IMG/VR virus record: IMGVR_UViG_3300017971_000588
Location: 1 to 33,199 of that record
Source of the DNA: a virus
Length of the DNA stretch: 33,199 bases
Reading direction: 5' to 3' (one strand)
Numbering within the stretch: the first letter of the stretch is position 1; each line of letters begins with the position of its first letter. This document shows, piece by piece, positions 16,165 through 24,136 of this stretch. The translations under genes and the position numbers were made by a program. The notes beneath the pieces were generated by a model, which was not told the origin of the DNA, did not search any database, and worked only from the letters and a program-made list of their open reading frames with translations.

Positions 16165-16904
16165 GTTAAACCTCTGTCAAAATTATATTTGTTTGCTAAA
16201 GCTCTTTTGACTGAAACAGGGAATCCCTCATTATTTCTATTATTTAATATATCTGTAATAATACTTTCGGATATTGTGTGATATACTTTGATGTTGTCAA
16301 TAACGGCATCTGCATTATTAACTGTCGTTAAATTAATATTTGAATTCCATCCTGTATTCGCATCTGCTCCTGCGGTCAATGTTGTCTCAACTATTTTAAT
16401 AGCGTTCAAATATATTCTACCTGTCACACTACCATTTAGATACGTTGAATTGCGATCCCATACAAGCAATAAATGATTATTGGTACCAGCTGTTACATTG
16501 CCTGTGCTTGCGTATGCGGTATATACTGAAACATTATATACAAATAATCCTATTCCGGATGTTTTTTGAATCACAATTCCGTATTTATGTAAACCGCCCT
16601 GATAAATAGAAATTGTATCATGAGTTGCTCCATCGCTCGGAATACCGCTAACTAAATTATAATCGGGCTTCCACCAACATTCAATAGCACCATAATCTTT
16701 CAATGTGTCATTAACGCTCGCCACACCATATCCAGCAGATGCTCCAGCCGTCGGAGAATAAAAACCATTACCAAATTTACCCGAAAGAAACGAAACATCA
16801 CCGGAATTAAATAGAGTATAATCATTACCTATTTCGCTGGATATAATACCGCCTGACTGACTCTCGAGTTTGCTCCAATTTTCAACATTATCAATTAAAG
16901 CCAT
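16155..16904 (-). CDS. LamG/concanavalin A-like lectin-fold virion protein
   Basis: 249 residues with a jelly-roll pattern of the LamG/concanavalin family: SGKFGNGFYS, then GAIECWWKPDYN, then HLLLVWDRNSTYLNG, then DAVIDNIKVYHT. These domains bind carbohydrate or serve as structural modules on virions. Position between capsid and connector genes suggests a head decoration or neck-attached protein, but a fibre-like role is possible. The C terminus overlaps the next gene by 10 nt. There is no signal peptide. Confidence 0.7.
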   Translation of the reverse strand: MALIDNVENWSKLESQSGGIISSEIGNDYTLFNSGDVSFLSGKFGNGFYSPTAGASAGYGVASVNDTLKDYGAIECWWKPDYNLVSGIPSDGATHDTISIYQGGLHKYGIVIQKTSGIGLFVYNVSVYTAYASTGNVTAGTNNHLLLVWDRNSTYLNGSVTGRIYLNAIKIVETTLTAGADANTGWNSNINLTTVNNADAVIDNIKVYHTISESIITDILNNRNNEGFPVSVKRALANKYNFDRGLTCH

Positions 16905-17122
16905 TAATAATTAAATTCCTCATCTGTCGGGATGATTTTTTTTGTATTTGAATCAATTTTTCTTTTGATCAATTTTTTCTTTTTTAAATCGCCACCACAA
17001 ATATCACAAACACCGAGTATGTTTTTATTTTTGTACACGTCTAAATCTTCGTCAGTTATTCCATACGTTATATTAACATTACCACAGTCACAAACACATT
17101 GATATATTAATTCATATCTCAT
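16904..17122 (-). CDS. Small zinc-ribbon protein
   Basis: 72 residues. CVCDCG near residue 9-14 and CDICGG near 39-44 form a likely treble zinc ribbon, followed by a very basic stretch (LKKKKLIKRKID). It is just downstream of the capsid hairpin, with a poor ribosome binding site, and its stop shares one base with the next start. Zinc ribbons of this kind are seen in small phage proteins near head genes. The role is unknown. Confidence 0.65.
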   Translation of the reverse strand: MRYELIYQCVCDCGNVNITYGITDEDLDVYKNKNILGVCDICGGDLKKKKLIKRKIDSNTKKIIPTDEEFNY

Positions 17123-17133
17123 TTATAATACCC

Positions 17134-17163
17134 AAAAGGGGCAGGCACATTATGTACCCACCC
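17134..17163 (-). terminator. Hairpin after the capsid gene (partial terminator)
   Basis: Minus-strand arms of 13 nt (17151-17163 and 17138-17150, with up to three G-U pairs) and a tight loop, then only T4. It lies 14 nt after the capsid stop. Its weak tail suggests partial termination or mRNA 3'-end protection rather than a full stop, since neck and tail genes follow with no new promoter seen. Confidence 0.55.
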
Positions 17164-17177
17164 CGTTAAATTTATTT

Positions 17178-19517
17178 TTAGCTGATTCCAGCTACGAGTC
17201 CACCATAAAGGCCACGATAATCAGATACACAACCGCCATACTCATGACGTATTTTATATCTGATTCGATCATTTGTGAATACCTGACCTACGGTAGGAGC
17301 ATCCTGTAAGAATAATTCAGGATTTTCTTTTCCATCAACAAAACCGATAACGATAGATTCGATGTCTGCTTTGTCTGCTGTCACGTACCAGTTATTCTGA
17401 TCACTTCTCAAATAGAACGCAGGAACAATAAGAGGTTCAAGAGCCTGATAGTTCGGGTTAGCACTTCTATTGTTTCCATTATTTCCAGAGGTAAGAACCT
17501 GTGGAATTGATTCTGATTCAAGTAAGATTTTAGCAGTAGAACGAAGTTCATAAGGAACGACTAAATATTTAGCCCTTAAACCTAATGTTTCGTTACTGTC
17601 TGCCTGTGCCTGATTTGCTATTGCTGTGATAGCCGCATCAAGAGTAGTATAGTCCAGATTTCCAGTAGTTGTATTTGCGTGACCGCTTGAATATACAACT
17701 GTAGAATCAGGCTGATATGTTCCACCATTAATAGCACCACTACCATAATTGAGCAGTAAATCATAAGCAAAAATAGAAAGCGTTCTATTAGCCGCAAACG
17801 CCATCTCTTTCGGGAATTTTTTGATTGCTCTTAAATCATCACCTTTGATCATTTCGCGTGTTACTGCAAACAATTTACCACGTTTTGAGGCGCTGTAATT
17901 TGCCGTAACTTCGTTCGGTGAACTATATGATGTATAAGCCGCATCTTCATTTACAACTGGTAAATTTCCGAAACCACCGATTCTTATAATATCATTTTGT
18001 TTGAAGTTTTTGACATTTTCTGTATGAATGATTTTCTTCCATGATTCTTTTACTGTAAGACGGTTATATTCCTGTGACATTCTACGATGCATTGATGTTC
18101 CAAAAGTTTCAGGAAAATCAGAAGTAACTGCTTCCTGTAAACGTCCTGTAACTTCACCATCGCCGTTCATTTGAACATATGCCTCACGAATACCGGCAAA
18201 AGGTTTAACACCGTCATATTTAGATTTTTCATCGTCTGTCGGTTCGTAACCTAACATCAAATCCATTCTCAACTGATTAAATTCTGTAGCATCTCTGCCG
18301 ATTTCAACTGGTCCCATGCCCTTTACCTCACCTGATTCTGTTAATTTAGCAAGAACATCTTTTTCAATTTTGATTGATTCTTTAAGTTTGTCCATGTCTA
18401 CGATAGAATCAGAATACTGTTTTTCAATTTTTTCTTTCACGGCTTTTGGTAAAACTTTATCAGATTCAAGAACAGCCTTCATTTCAATCTGTGATTCCCG
18501 AATTTTAACCTTGTTGATTGCCTCATCAAGTTCAGAAACTTTTTTTTCAACAGCATTAAATTTTTCAGATTCTTTTAATCTCTTAGATTCATCCATCTTA
18601 GCGATTAAAGATTTTACGGAATCATTGATTTTGTCAGTGTCTTTAATCTGAATACTTTCAATTAATTTTTTGACATCAGATTCTTTCAGTTCTTCTTTTT
18701 CATCTTCTTCTTTAGTTTCTTCTTTAGTTTCTTCTTTTTCTTCTTCTGTTTCGTCTTCTGTTTCTTCTTCGTCAGATTCTTTCAATCCTGACATTGCCAT
18801 TTTTACAAGCTCATCATCTTTAAGATCCTCAATTTTAACCCCCTCTTTGAGAGTTAATTTGTCTGCGTTTTCCCTTAGGAAACCAGCAAGAATTTTCATT
18901 AAATCCATTTTGTTTTTTCCTCGACTGTCACTTGCAGTCATTCGTAAAATTTTCCCACCTGCTGACGGGAATGTCACTATGTCAACGGAGTTTGCCGATG
19001 CAATCATTTTTACCTGAAAACATTTTCTACCTTCACATACTGCAGGCATGACCTCACCATCCGCATCAATTGAAAATCCTAATAAATCAGGATTTCCGCC
19101 TTCTACGGCGTTTTTGAAAGTCTGCTGAAAAAAAGGATCGGTCACATTAAATGTTCCTGTTAAACCCTCTTTAACACCGACTTTTTCATATTTGACGTCA
19201 TCTATCCACCCGGCTATATTTTTAGAAAATCCTTCCGGGATCTGTGCAGTATCGGGTAAATGATTTAAAATTTGATTGTCGAATTGGTAAGCAAAAACGT
19301 TAGCACCCTCAAAAACGTTGACAGCCTCTTTTAATACATCTGCAGGGTAATAAAAACCATTTTTAGATAATCCAGTTTCAATTATCATGATTTTGAATTT
19401 CTTGCCGTCTTTACTACCCTCTTGCAAAAAAATCTTATCATTGAGAATCACGTTATCAGGTATTTTATTATCTGAAATATTAAAAGATTCTTTAAATTTG
19501 TGGATTTTAAAAGCCAA
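17178..19517 (-). CDS. Prohead protease-scaffold-major capsid protein fusion
   Basis: One gene of about 780 residues (numbered from a GTG at 19526). Residues 30-200 resemble phage prohead serine proteases: SKNGFYYPADVL, H89 in QILNHLPD, and S152 in LLGFSIDADGE. Residues 205-410 are a scaffold-like acidic and coiled-coil region, with a Glu/Thr-rich run at 251-282. Residues 440-782 look like an HK97-fold capsid subunit (Mu gpT-like): REMIKGDDLRAIKKFPKEMA, then VYSSGHANT, and ending GGLVAGIS. Usually these are two or three genes, so self-cleavage is implied. The GTG is 1 nt from AGGAG; TTG at 19517 is 10 nt from it and preferred. A hairpin follows the stop. Confidence 0.88.
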   Translation of the reverse strand: MAFKIHKFKESFNISDNKIPDNVILNDKIFLQEGSKDGKKFKIMIIETGLSKNGFYYPADVLKEAVNVFEGANVFAYQFDNQILNHLPDTAQIPEGFSKNIAGWIDDVKYEKVGVKEGLTGTFNVTDPFFQQTFKNAVEGGNPDLLGFSIDADGEVMPAVCEGRKCFQVKMIASANSVDIVTFPSAGGKILRMTASDSRGKNKMDLMKILAGFLRENADKLTLKEGVKIEDLKDDELVKMAMSGLKESDEEETEDETEEEKEETKEETKEEDEKEELKESDVKKLIESIQIKDTDKINDSVKSLIAKMDESKRLKESEKFNAVEKKVSELDEAINKVKIRESQIEMKAVLESDKVLPKAVKEKIEKQYSDSIVDMDKLKESIKIEKDVLAKLTESGEVKGMGPVEIGRDATEFNQLRMDLMLGYEPTDDEKSKYDGVKPFAGIREAYVQMNGDGEVTGRLQEAVTSDFPETFGTSMHRRMSQEYNRLTVKESWKKIIHTENVKNFKQNDIIRIGGFGNLPVVNEDAAYTSYSSPNEVTANYSASKRGKLFAVTREMIKGDDLRAIKKFPKEMAFAANRTLSIFAYDLLLNYGSGAINGGTYQPDSTVVYSSGHANTTTGNLDYTTLDAAITAIANQAQADSNETLGLRAKYLVVPYELRSTAKILLESESIPQVLTSGNNGNNRSANPNYQALEPLIVPAFYLRSDQNNWYVTADKADIESIVIGFVDGKENPELFLQDAPTVGQVFTNDRIRYKIRHEYGGCVSDYRGLYGGLVAGIS

Positions 19518-19608
19518 ATCGACCACACTCCTATATTGAGTTATAGGATACTACTCTGTAGTTCGCTGGCTAATTGGAATAATCCGTTGGCTGGCTTTTC
19601 CTTGATAT

Positions 19609-19637
19609 ATAATAATACTTATTTATTTCAATGTCAA
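19609..19637 (-). promoter_or_regulatory. Late promoter B (capsid unit)
   Basis: TTGACA (19632-19637), 17 nt spacer, TATTAT (19609-19614), followed by ATATATCAAG as in late promoter A. The leader to the capsid start is about 85 nt. It directly follows a terminator, so capsid transcription starts afresh here. Confidence 0.82.
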
Positions 19638-19687
19638 GTAGTTTTTTTATATTTTTTCAGTATGTGCATTTTTTGCACATACCTAAT

Positions 19688-19723
19688 AAAAACCCCGCAT
19701 GGATAAGCAAGAACCATACGGGG
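19688..19723 (-). terminator. Rho-independent terminator before the capsid promoter
   Basis: Minus-strand hairpin with 10-bp arms (19714-19723 and 19693-19702, one G-U pair), an 11-nt loop and a T5 tail at 19688-19692. Confidence 0.8.
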
Positions 19724-19744
19724 CTAAAGGAGATCTATATGGGA

Positions 19745-20071
19745 TTAACGTCTTTCATATATGTCTTGAAATTTACCGAGATATATAAAATCTGAATTTA
19801 TCATTTTTCCCATCAAATCACTTTCATAACAACGCCCAAAATACCTGTTACTTTCCATAGGCTCTAATACAAACAGGTCATACTTTTCATTACCAGCTTT
19901 TGACAAAATGCAATATTGATTATGTTCCTGTTGTAAGTACACCCCACCTACAACAAAAGGTATTTCTTTTTCTTTTTCAATATCTTCAGAAAGATTTTTA
20001 ATCCGTTCTTTAATTCCATCAATATCATCTTGCAAACTGTCAATGTCTTTTTTTAATTGTTTTAAATTCAT
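19745..20071 (-). CDS. Coiled-coil hypothetical protein in its own transcription unit
   Basis: 108 residues. Residues 1-35 are a coiled coil (LKKDIDSLQDDIDGIKERIK). The rest is a compact beta-like domain (FVVGGVYLQQEHNQYCILSK, then KYDLFVLEPMES). It has its own promoter (20143-20170), an approximately 65-nt leader with a small hairpin at the ribosome binding site, and a terminator 22 nt after the stop. That isolation, between two late operons, suggests separate timing or dosage. Function is unknown. Confidence 0.65.
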   Translation of the reverse strand: MNLKQLKKDIDSLQDDIDGIKERIKNLSEDIEKEKEIPFVVGGVYLQQEHNQYCILSKAGNEKYDLFVLEPMESNRYFGRCYESDLMGKMINSDFIYLGKFQDIYERR

Positions 20072-20083
20072 ATTTTCACCTCT

Positions 20084-20097
20084 CCTGAAAAATCAGG
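20084..20097 (-). promoter_or_regulatory. Hairpin at the ribosome binding site
   Basis: Minus-strand CCTGA/TCAGG, 5-bp stem with 4-nt loop, whose 3' arm runs into the GGAGAGG ribosome binding site of the gene starting at 20071. It could modulate translation. The stem is short, so this is tentative. Confidence 0.35.
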
Positions 20098-20142
20098 GTT
20101 TAACCTATACCACCCATCGAAGGTTTTCTGTGTTGTTGATAT

Positions 20143-20170
20143 ATTATACACCCTATAAATAAAAGGTCAA
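20143..20170 (-). promoter_or_regulatory. Promoter for a single-gene unit
   Basis: TTGACC (20165-20170), 16 nt spacer, perfect TATAAT (20143-20148), minus strand. It drives only the gene at 19745-20071 before a terminator. Confidence 0.7.
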
Positions 20171-20179
20171 GCATTATTT

Positions 20180-20365
20180 TTAATCTTTTTTTGTTAATAT
20201 CAACCTGTCATTACTCGTAACGTCCAGCCTGTAATGAACACGTCCCTCATATTGAATCAATATTGGAAAATCTATTTTTCCCAGTTTCATTTCGCTTTCT
20301 TTGATAGCCGTTTCTGGTATGTCAATTACATCGCTTATTTTAATTTCTTTATTGTCCGAGTTCAT
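20180..20365 (-). CDS. Small hypothetical protein
   Basis: 61 residues, acidic N terminus (NSDNKEIKISDVIDIPETA), then beta-like (KIDFPILIQYEGRVHYRLDV). A GGGGG run 6 nt before the ATG serves as ribosome binding site. It is the last gene before the separate promoter at 20143-20170. No family is seen. Confidence 0.5.
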   Translation of the reverse strand: MNSDNKEIKISDVIDIPETAIKESEMKLGKIDFPILIQYEGRVHYRLDVTSNDRLILTKKD

Positions 20366-20522
20366 GCTTGGCCCCCTGTTTTAATATTCTCTGTTCACAC
20401 CGCCAAATTAAAAAAGGATTATCGTGTATAAAACACCTCGGTCTAAAGAACAAGAATACACGTTTCTTTTTCTTACAGTTGCATTTTCCGTTTTCTGTTG
20501 CGTATATACAGTTTACTATCAT
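20349..20522 (-). CDS. Small cysteine-rich ORF
   Basis: 57 residues: MIVNCIYATENGKCNCKKKK, then Arg/Phe-rich sequence with RPRCF and WRCEQ. Five cysteines (5, 14, 16, 30, 42) and a basic patch suggest a small metal-binding protein, similar in style to other phage Cys-rich peptides. Its ATG overlaps the stop of the upstream gene (ATGA) and its 3' end overlaps the next start by 17 nt. No separate ribosome binding site is visible, so it depends on coupling. Confidence 0.45.
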   Translation of the reverse strand: MIVNCIYATENGKCNCKKKKRVFLFFRPRCFIHDNPFLIWRCEQRILKQGAKHELGQ

Positions 20523-20968
20523 TCTATAGCTCCAAACTTATAAGATTCAGCTTCTAAACAAGGTTCTTTTTCATCTTCTTTTTTCAAATAACATCTATGC
20601 AAAGTTCCTTGACCATGAGTCATTTCAAACATTATGCCATGAGTCATTTCAAACATTATGCCATATTTATTAATATATTCAGTTGGAAAATCTGACTCAA
20701 TATCGGTCTTTAAATTTTCACCCTCTATTGCAGAATAAAAGAACTTCAGATACTCGTTATTTGTTACATCACCAAATAAAAACCCTTTGTTATATTCGTC
20801 ATCAAAAACATTCTCATTTTTTTTTAATTCATCAGTTAACTGTTCAAGTATATAATGAAATCGAACAGTCTTTCTAAACATCAAATTATTTTTCTGCTCT
20901 TCTTTCATCTTTTTTACACAACCATCAATAATAGAATTTATTTGCTTTTCACTTAAATTTACTATCAT
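20519..20968 (-). CDS. Hypothetical protein with 24-bp tandem duplication
   Basis: 149 residues, helical and acidic. An exact 24-bp tandem repeat (20614-20637 and 20638-20661) makes the peptide GIMFEMTH twice in a row near residue 105. The duplication keeps frame, so the gene is probably intact. The start overlaps the preceding stop by 4 nt. No domain is recognised. Confidence 0.55.
   Translation of the reverse strand: MIVNLSEKQINSIIDGCVKKMKEEQKNNLMFRKTVRFHYILEQLTDELKKNENVFDDEYNKGFLFGDVTNNEYLKFFYSAIEGENLKTDIESDFPTEYINKYGIMFEMTHGIMFEMTHGQGTLHRCYLKKEDEKEPCLEAESYKFGAIE
20614..20661. repeat. 24-bp direct tandem duplication
   Basis: Two exact copies, 20614-20637 and 20638-20661, inside the gene at 20519-20968. 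In frame, so the product gains eight residues. Confidence 0.95.
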
Positions 20969-21981
20969 TTTTTAACCCTCTCTCTTGCAAAAAATCCTTG
21001 ATCTATATTTAAAACTTTCATATTTTCAGACGGGACTTTATTTATATTTAAAGTTGCTATAGGTAAAAAGTAGTCTTTATGTCCCGCCTTATCAGGTGTA
21101 AAAACAACTCTGTCTTTGTATTTAGGTAGACTATTCTCGACTATAGCATTTAATTTATCATAGAATTTAGTATCATATTCAGGCCAGTTGACATTTATTA
21201 CTATTTTTGAATCTATACCACTCAAAACACTATTCCCCTGAATTGATAACAACGGATATGACAATACTTCATCAACCGGAAAGTTTTCAATAAAACCCTT
21301 CAATGAAACATCATTATTGATTTTAATGTCATTCGATATTCTATCCAGTTCACAATATTCTATATGTTCTATATTACGTTTTTTCATTTCTTTGATTATA
21401 TATATATGTTTTTTTACTATCCATTGACAAGGTTTTTCTTTTGTCTGTATAGCATGGATTCTTGCATCATCATGACATTCCCAGTGTAAACGCATCAACT
21501 CTGATTTTTTTAACTTCGATAAATCATAATCAATCGGCATTAAACTATCATATTTACAATCCAAGATAAACGGATTATTGAATGGTATAAACTCTCTTAT
21601 TCTATCGTCTATAGTCCTGATCAATCCGAATGATATACGTTGGCTGTTTAATATGTAGAATCCTTTATTATCATTGATTATTCCATCATTGATATTATTA
21701 AACCAAATCATCTCGGCATCAAACAACTCAACACTACCGACAACCAATTTAGTTATACATTCAACCAGTATCTGCCTTGTTTTTTTATCCAGTGAATCAA
21801 CATCAAATGTGACAACATCATTTTTAATTAATCTATCAACTATTTTTACACATAAATCAATTATCTGTTCATTCGATTTGAAATAATCATCTAAATTATC
21901 AATCAGTTTGACAAGTTCAATAAAATCTTTAATAAGTACATCATCGGCAATATCTAAATTATAATCATTCCACTTACTCAC
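20965..21981 (-). CDS. Unknown 338-residue protein with LHxxxH helical segment
   Basis: No family is named. It starts at GTG 21981 (frame MSKWNDYN), overlapping the previous stop. The N-terminal third is helical and acidic. Residues about 155-215 carry SKLKKSELMRLHWECHDDAR, then KKHIYIIKEMKKRNIEHI. This Leu-His/His helical segment ending RNIEH appears in various phage proteins as an accessory module. The C-terminal 110 residues look alpha/beta (SKIVINVNWPEYD). It is the largest gene of the insertion between head-morphogenesis and capsid genes. There is no membrane segment. Confidence 0.55.
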   Translation of the reverse strand: MSKWNDYNLDIADDVLIKDFIELVKLIDNLDDYFKSNEQIIDLCVKIVDRLIKNDVVTFDVDSLDKKTRQILVECITKLVVGSVELFDAEMIWFNNINDGIINDNKGFYILNSQRISFGLIRTIDDRIREFIPFNNPFILDCKYDSLMPIDYDLSKLKKSELMRLHWECHDDARIHAIQTKEKPCQWIVKKHIYIIKEMKKRNIEHIEYCELDRISNDIKINNDVSLKGFIENFPVDEVLSYPLLSIQGNSVLSGIDSKIVINVNWPEYDTKFYDKLNAIVENSLPKYKDRVVFTPDKAGHKDYFLPIATLNINKVPSENMKVLNIDQGFFARERVKK

Positions 21982-22288
21982 TAAATAAAGCCCTCTTTTG
22001 TTTGTTCGTTAATTCAGGTTTCAGCTCAAATAATTCAGCCATTAATTTATCAGGAACATTTTTTAAATTCGTCCGCTTGAATATCTTGTTTAACAATTGA
22101 CGTTTCTTTTTTTTTAGTTTTCTGTCTTTTTTTGCCATCATATTATTATAATGATTATTTAATGCTTTAATTCGTTTTTTATCTTTATTCAATTGAGCGA
22201 AAAACTTTCTACGTGTTCTACGTCGCCTCATTTTTCGTGGTATCTTAAATATGTCTAATAAATTAAATTTATTTTTGTCTTCTTTCAT
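21974..22288 (-). CDS. Highly basic hypothetical protein
   Basis: 104 residues, exceptionally rich in Lys and Arg. RKMRRRRTRRKFF lies at about residues 18-30 and RKLKKKKRQLLNKIFKR around 56-72, with helices between. Nucleic-acid binding is likely from charge alone. No named domain is visible. GGAG precedes the ATG. It overlaps the next gene's GTG start by 8 nt. Confidence 0.6.
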   Translation of the reverse strand: MKEDKNKFNLLDIFKIPRKMRRRRTRRKFFAQLNKDKKRIKALNNHYNNMMAKKDRKLKKKKRQLLNKIFKRTNLKNVPDKLMAELFELKPELTNKQKRALFSE

Positions 22289-22575
22289 TAATTCACGCTC
22301 CCGTTTGGTTTAATTATTTTGCTCTTTTTTACTGCGATCCCTGTTTTTGCCTGAAAATATGCATCTGATACTGGATCACTTGGAATACATGTAAACAGAA
22401 AATCTGATATACTTATTTCTACATCGTCCGGAGTTAACCCCTGTCGTATATCAAACATTATAAATGTCTTGTTTGGCATAATGACAACCGCATAAGGCGA
22501 TTTCACCGTTTTTTTATCGTCACTATCACCGATTATCCAGTCACCGTTTTTCAACTTACCGAAAATTAAATTCAT
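22288..22575 (-). CDS. Small beta-rich hypothetical protein (Lsm/SH3-like?)
   Basis: 95 residues beginning MNLIFGKLKNGDWIIGDSDD, then SPYAVVIMPNKTFIMFDI. Such openings (KLKNGDWIIG) are typical of small phage proteins predicted to fold as SH3-like or Lsm-like barrels, which is inference from pattern. It overlaps the HIT-like gene by 4 nt (ATGA). The C terminus is basic. Confidence 0.6.
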   Translation of the reverse strand: MNLIFGKLKNGDWIIGDSDDKKTVKSPYAVVIMPNKTFIMFDIRQGLTPDDVEISISDFLFTCIPSDPVSDAYFQAKTGIAVKKSKIIKPNGSVN

Positions 22576-22844
22576 TCTACACCTCTCTTAATAAACATCC
22601 AATGTGCATGACCACCTAAACTCAATTTTTCTAAATCATGGTCCTTGAACATATCCGCTTGAAATTGTTTTATATACTCTATATCTGCACTTGTAAAAGT
22701 CTCACGGTGTAACATCGATGTTACATGAAATACGTGAGGCTCTCGTTTATACCATTGCCATATCATAAAATCTTCATTGACATGTATAATCCGCACGGCT
22801 TTACGTGCTTTTGCTATCTGACAATATATGCAATCTTTTGGCAT
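22572..22844 (-). CDS. Minimal HIT-like protein
   Basis: 90 residues. CxxC at 5-8 (KDCIYCQIAKARKA), then HVNEDFMIWQW, then HVTSMLHRETFTSAD, then GGHAHWMFIKRG at 77-88 follow the order of landmarks in histidine-triad nucleotide hydrolases. The catalytic triad normally reads HxHxH; here it is H79, H81, then M83, so hydrolase activity is doubtful. The protein is also shorter than typical HIT members (about 110-150 residues). GGTGG sits 6 nt before the ATG. HIT enzymes act on nucleotide phosphoramidates or dinucleotides; a role here is inference only. Confidence 0.5.
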   Translation of the reverse strand: MPKDCIYCQIAKARKAVRIIHVNEDFMIWQWYKREPHVFHVTSMLHRETFTSADIEYIKQFQADMFKDHDLEKLSLGGHAHWMFIKRGVE

Positions 22845-23047
22845 TATGATTCCACCTTTGATTTGTCATTCCATAATTCCGTATTTAAATGAATTTCATA
22901 ATTTTCATTAATATCACCATTCTCTGTAGGATTAAAAAATTCTATACTACCGACAGTGATATTACAATCATTTTCAAATCTTCTAATCATATTATAGATA
23001 CGCTTTTCAAGAGCATGTTTTCTTTTATAAACATATTTAATATCCAT
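22844..23047 (-). CDS. Small hypothetical protein
   Basis: 67 residues, basic helical N terminus (MDIKYVYKRKHALEKRIYNMIRRFEND), then a beta-like acidic C terminus. The layout resembles small phage proteins with an N-terminal helix and a short sheet, but nothing specific is recognised. It is overlapped by one base at both ends by neighbours. Confidence 0.55.
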   Translation of the reverse strand: MDIKYVYKRKHALEKRIYNMIRRFENDCNITVGSIEFFNPTENGDINENYEIHLNTELWNDKSKVES

Positions 23048-23268
23048 TATTCACCTCTGTAATTTGGATTCTCAACCACTATAAATGACTTAACACCAGC
23101 ACGACTCTTGACCCGTGCGGTCACAAATTTTTTACTTGTATCTGTAATATCGTCAACATATTCAATAATCTCATTATCATCTTTTCTCGACGTACATATT
23201 CTGATTCTACTACCACTGATTGATCCATCTCCTGCTCGTTTAAATCTCGGATTTAATTTGTCTTTCAT
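23047..23268 (-). CDS. Small hypothetical protein, head-region insertion
   Basis: 73 residues, basic at the start (KLNPRFKRAGDGSISGSRIRI), then acidic, then beta-like (KKFVTARVKSRAGVKSFIVVENP). No recognised family. AGAGAGG precedes the ATG. The stop shares a base with the next start, so the following genes are coupled. Confidence 0.6.
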   Translation of the reverse strand: MKDKLNPRFKRAGDGSISGSRIRICTSRKDDNEIIEYVDDITDTSKKFVTARVKSRAGVKSFIVVENPNYRGE

Positions 23269-23272
23269 TTTT

Positions 23273-24133
23273 TTACCTCTCTTGTTTTAATGCCTTTGCC
23301 ATTTCAGGTGTTACCAATATACTCACGCAACCGCAATTAATTGTATTCTCGGCACTTCCAGCGGGGTCTCTCGGAAACTGTAAAGCCTCTTTTTTCCCGC
23401 CTGCTTTAGGTGAAACCATAAAAGGGTCTTCAAATGGAATTGGATTCTCTTTTGTTTCCTGTTCAATAGAACTATGCCCAGAACGTCCGTCTGGTTTATG
23501 TGACCACAACCATCTTTTCAACATGTCCGGATTTGATTCTACTATCTCACTATCACGTTGATACTTTGCGATTGATTGAGTACGCATCATTTCTGTTCTG
23601 ACTATCCGCTCGGTTTTCCAGTATTGTTGTTTGAATACTTTATTATTAATATTCTTGACAACTTCCGTCACACTGTCACCACGTGCCATGCCTAATGAAA
23701 TCTGATTACCGACTTCTTTTCTTAAATCCTGCGGTACTGTTCTTATTAATTCTCCTGTCAATGTTACATTCGCATTCAATAGCGTATCATCAACTCTAAA
23801 CGGTGTCATTGATACACCTTGAACGGAAACCAAATCATCCGCCTGATCCGTCGCAAATTCAAACATACCACTTTGACCGACTGCCAGACTATCCGCCATA
23901 TTAGCAGATAACTGATCAATCCTGAAATTGACTTGTCCTAATATTTCAGGTAACACCGATGCATCAAACGTACCAGTGCCAGCAGATAACAAGTCCTGTG
24001 AAATTTCATTCCTTGCTCTCTTTAATAGTCGTATTTGTTGTTTCATTTCAGCATTAGTAAGTTTATCCCCACCACGGATAAATTTATTAACCTTAGTTTG
24101 AAATGCTCTTTTCTCTTTTTGTGTTACTGCCAT
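23273..24133 (-). CDS. Head morphogenesis protein (SPP1 gp7 / Mu gpF-like)
   Basis: 286 residues. The C-terminal half matches the SPP1 gp7/Mu F minor head family: the conserved arginine-rich helix RIVRTEMMRTQSIAKYQ near residue 180, then KRWLWSHKPDGRSGHSSIEQE, then the end motif NTINCGCVSI. These proteins sit inside the head near the portal and assist DNA ejection or head assembly. The position right after the portal is the family's usual place. The start ATG follows the portal stop by a few bases with only a weak ribosome binding site, implying translational coupling. Confidence 0.85.
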   Translation of the reverse strand: MAVTQKEKRAFQTKVNKFIRGGDKLTNAEMKQQIRLLKRARNEISQDLLSAGTGTFDASVLPEILGQVNFRIDQLSANMADSLAVGQSGMFEFATDQADDLVSVQGVSMTPFRVDDTLLNANVTLTGELIRTVPQDLRKEVGNQISLGMARGDSVTEVVKNINNKVFKQQYWKTERIVRTEMMRTQSIAKYQRDSEIVESNPDMLKRWLWSHKPDGRSGHSSIEQETKENPIPFEDPFMVSPKAGGKKEALQFPRDPAGSAENTINCGCVSILVTPEMAKALKQER

Positions 24134-24136
24134 TAA

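Noticed and set aside
18670-19017. Plus-strand Ser-rich ORF opposite the capsid gene
   Set aside because: It mirrors the Glu-rich scaffold segment on the minus strand, and has no ribosome binding site or promoter.
19725-19795. Plus-strand AAAGGAG followed by ATG at 19739
   Set aside because: It opens only about 18 codons, has no promoter, and lies antisense to a well-supported gene.
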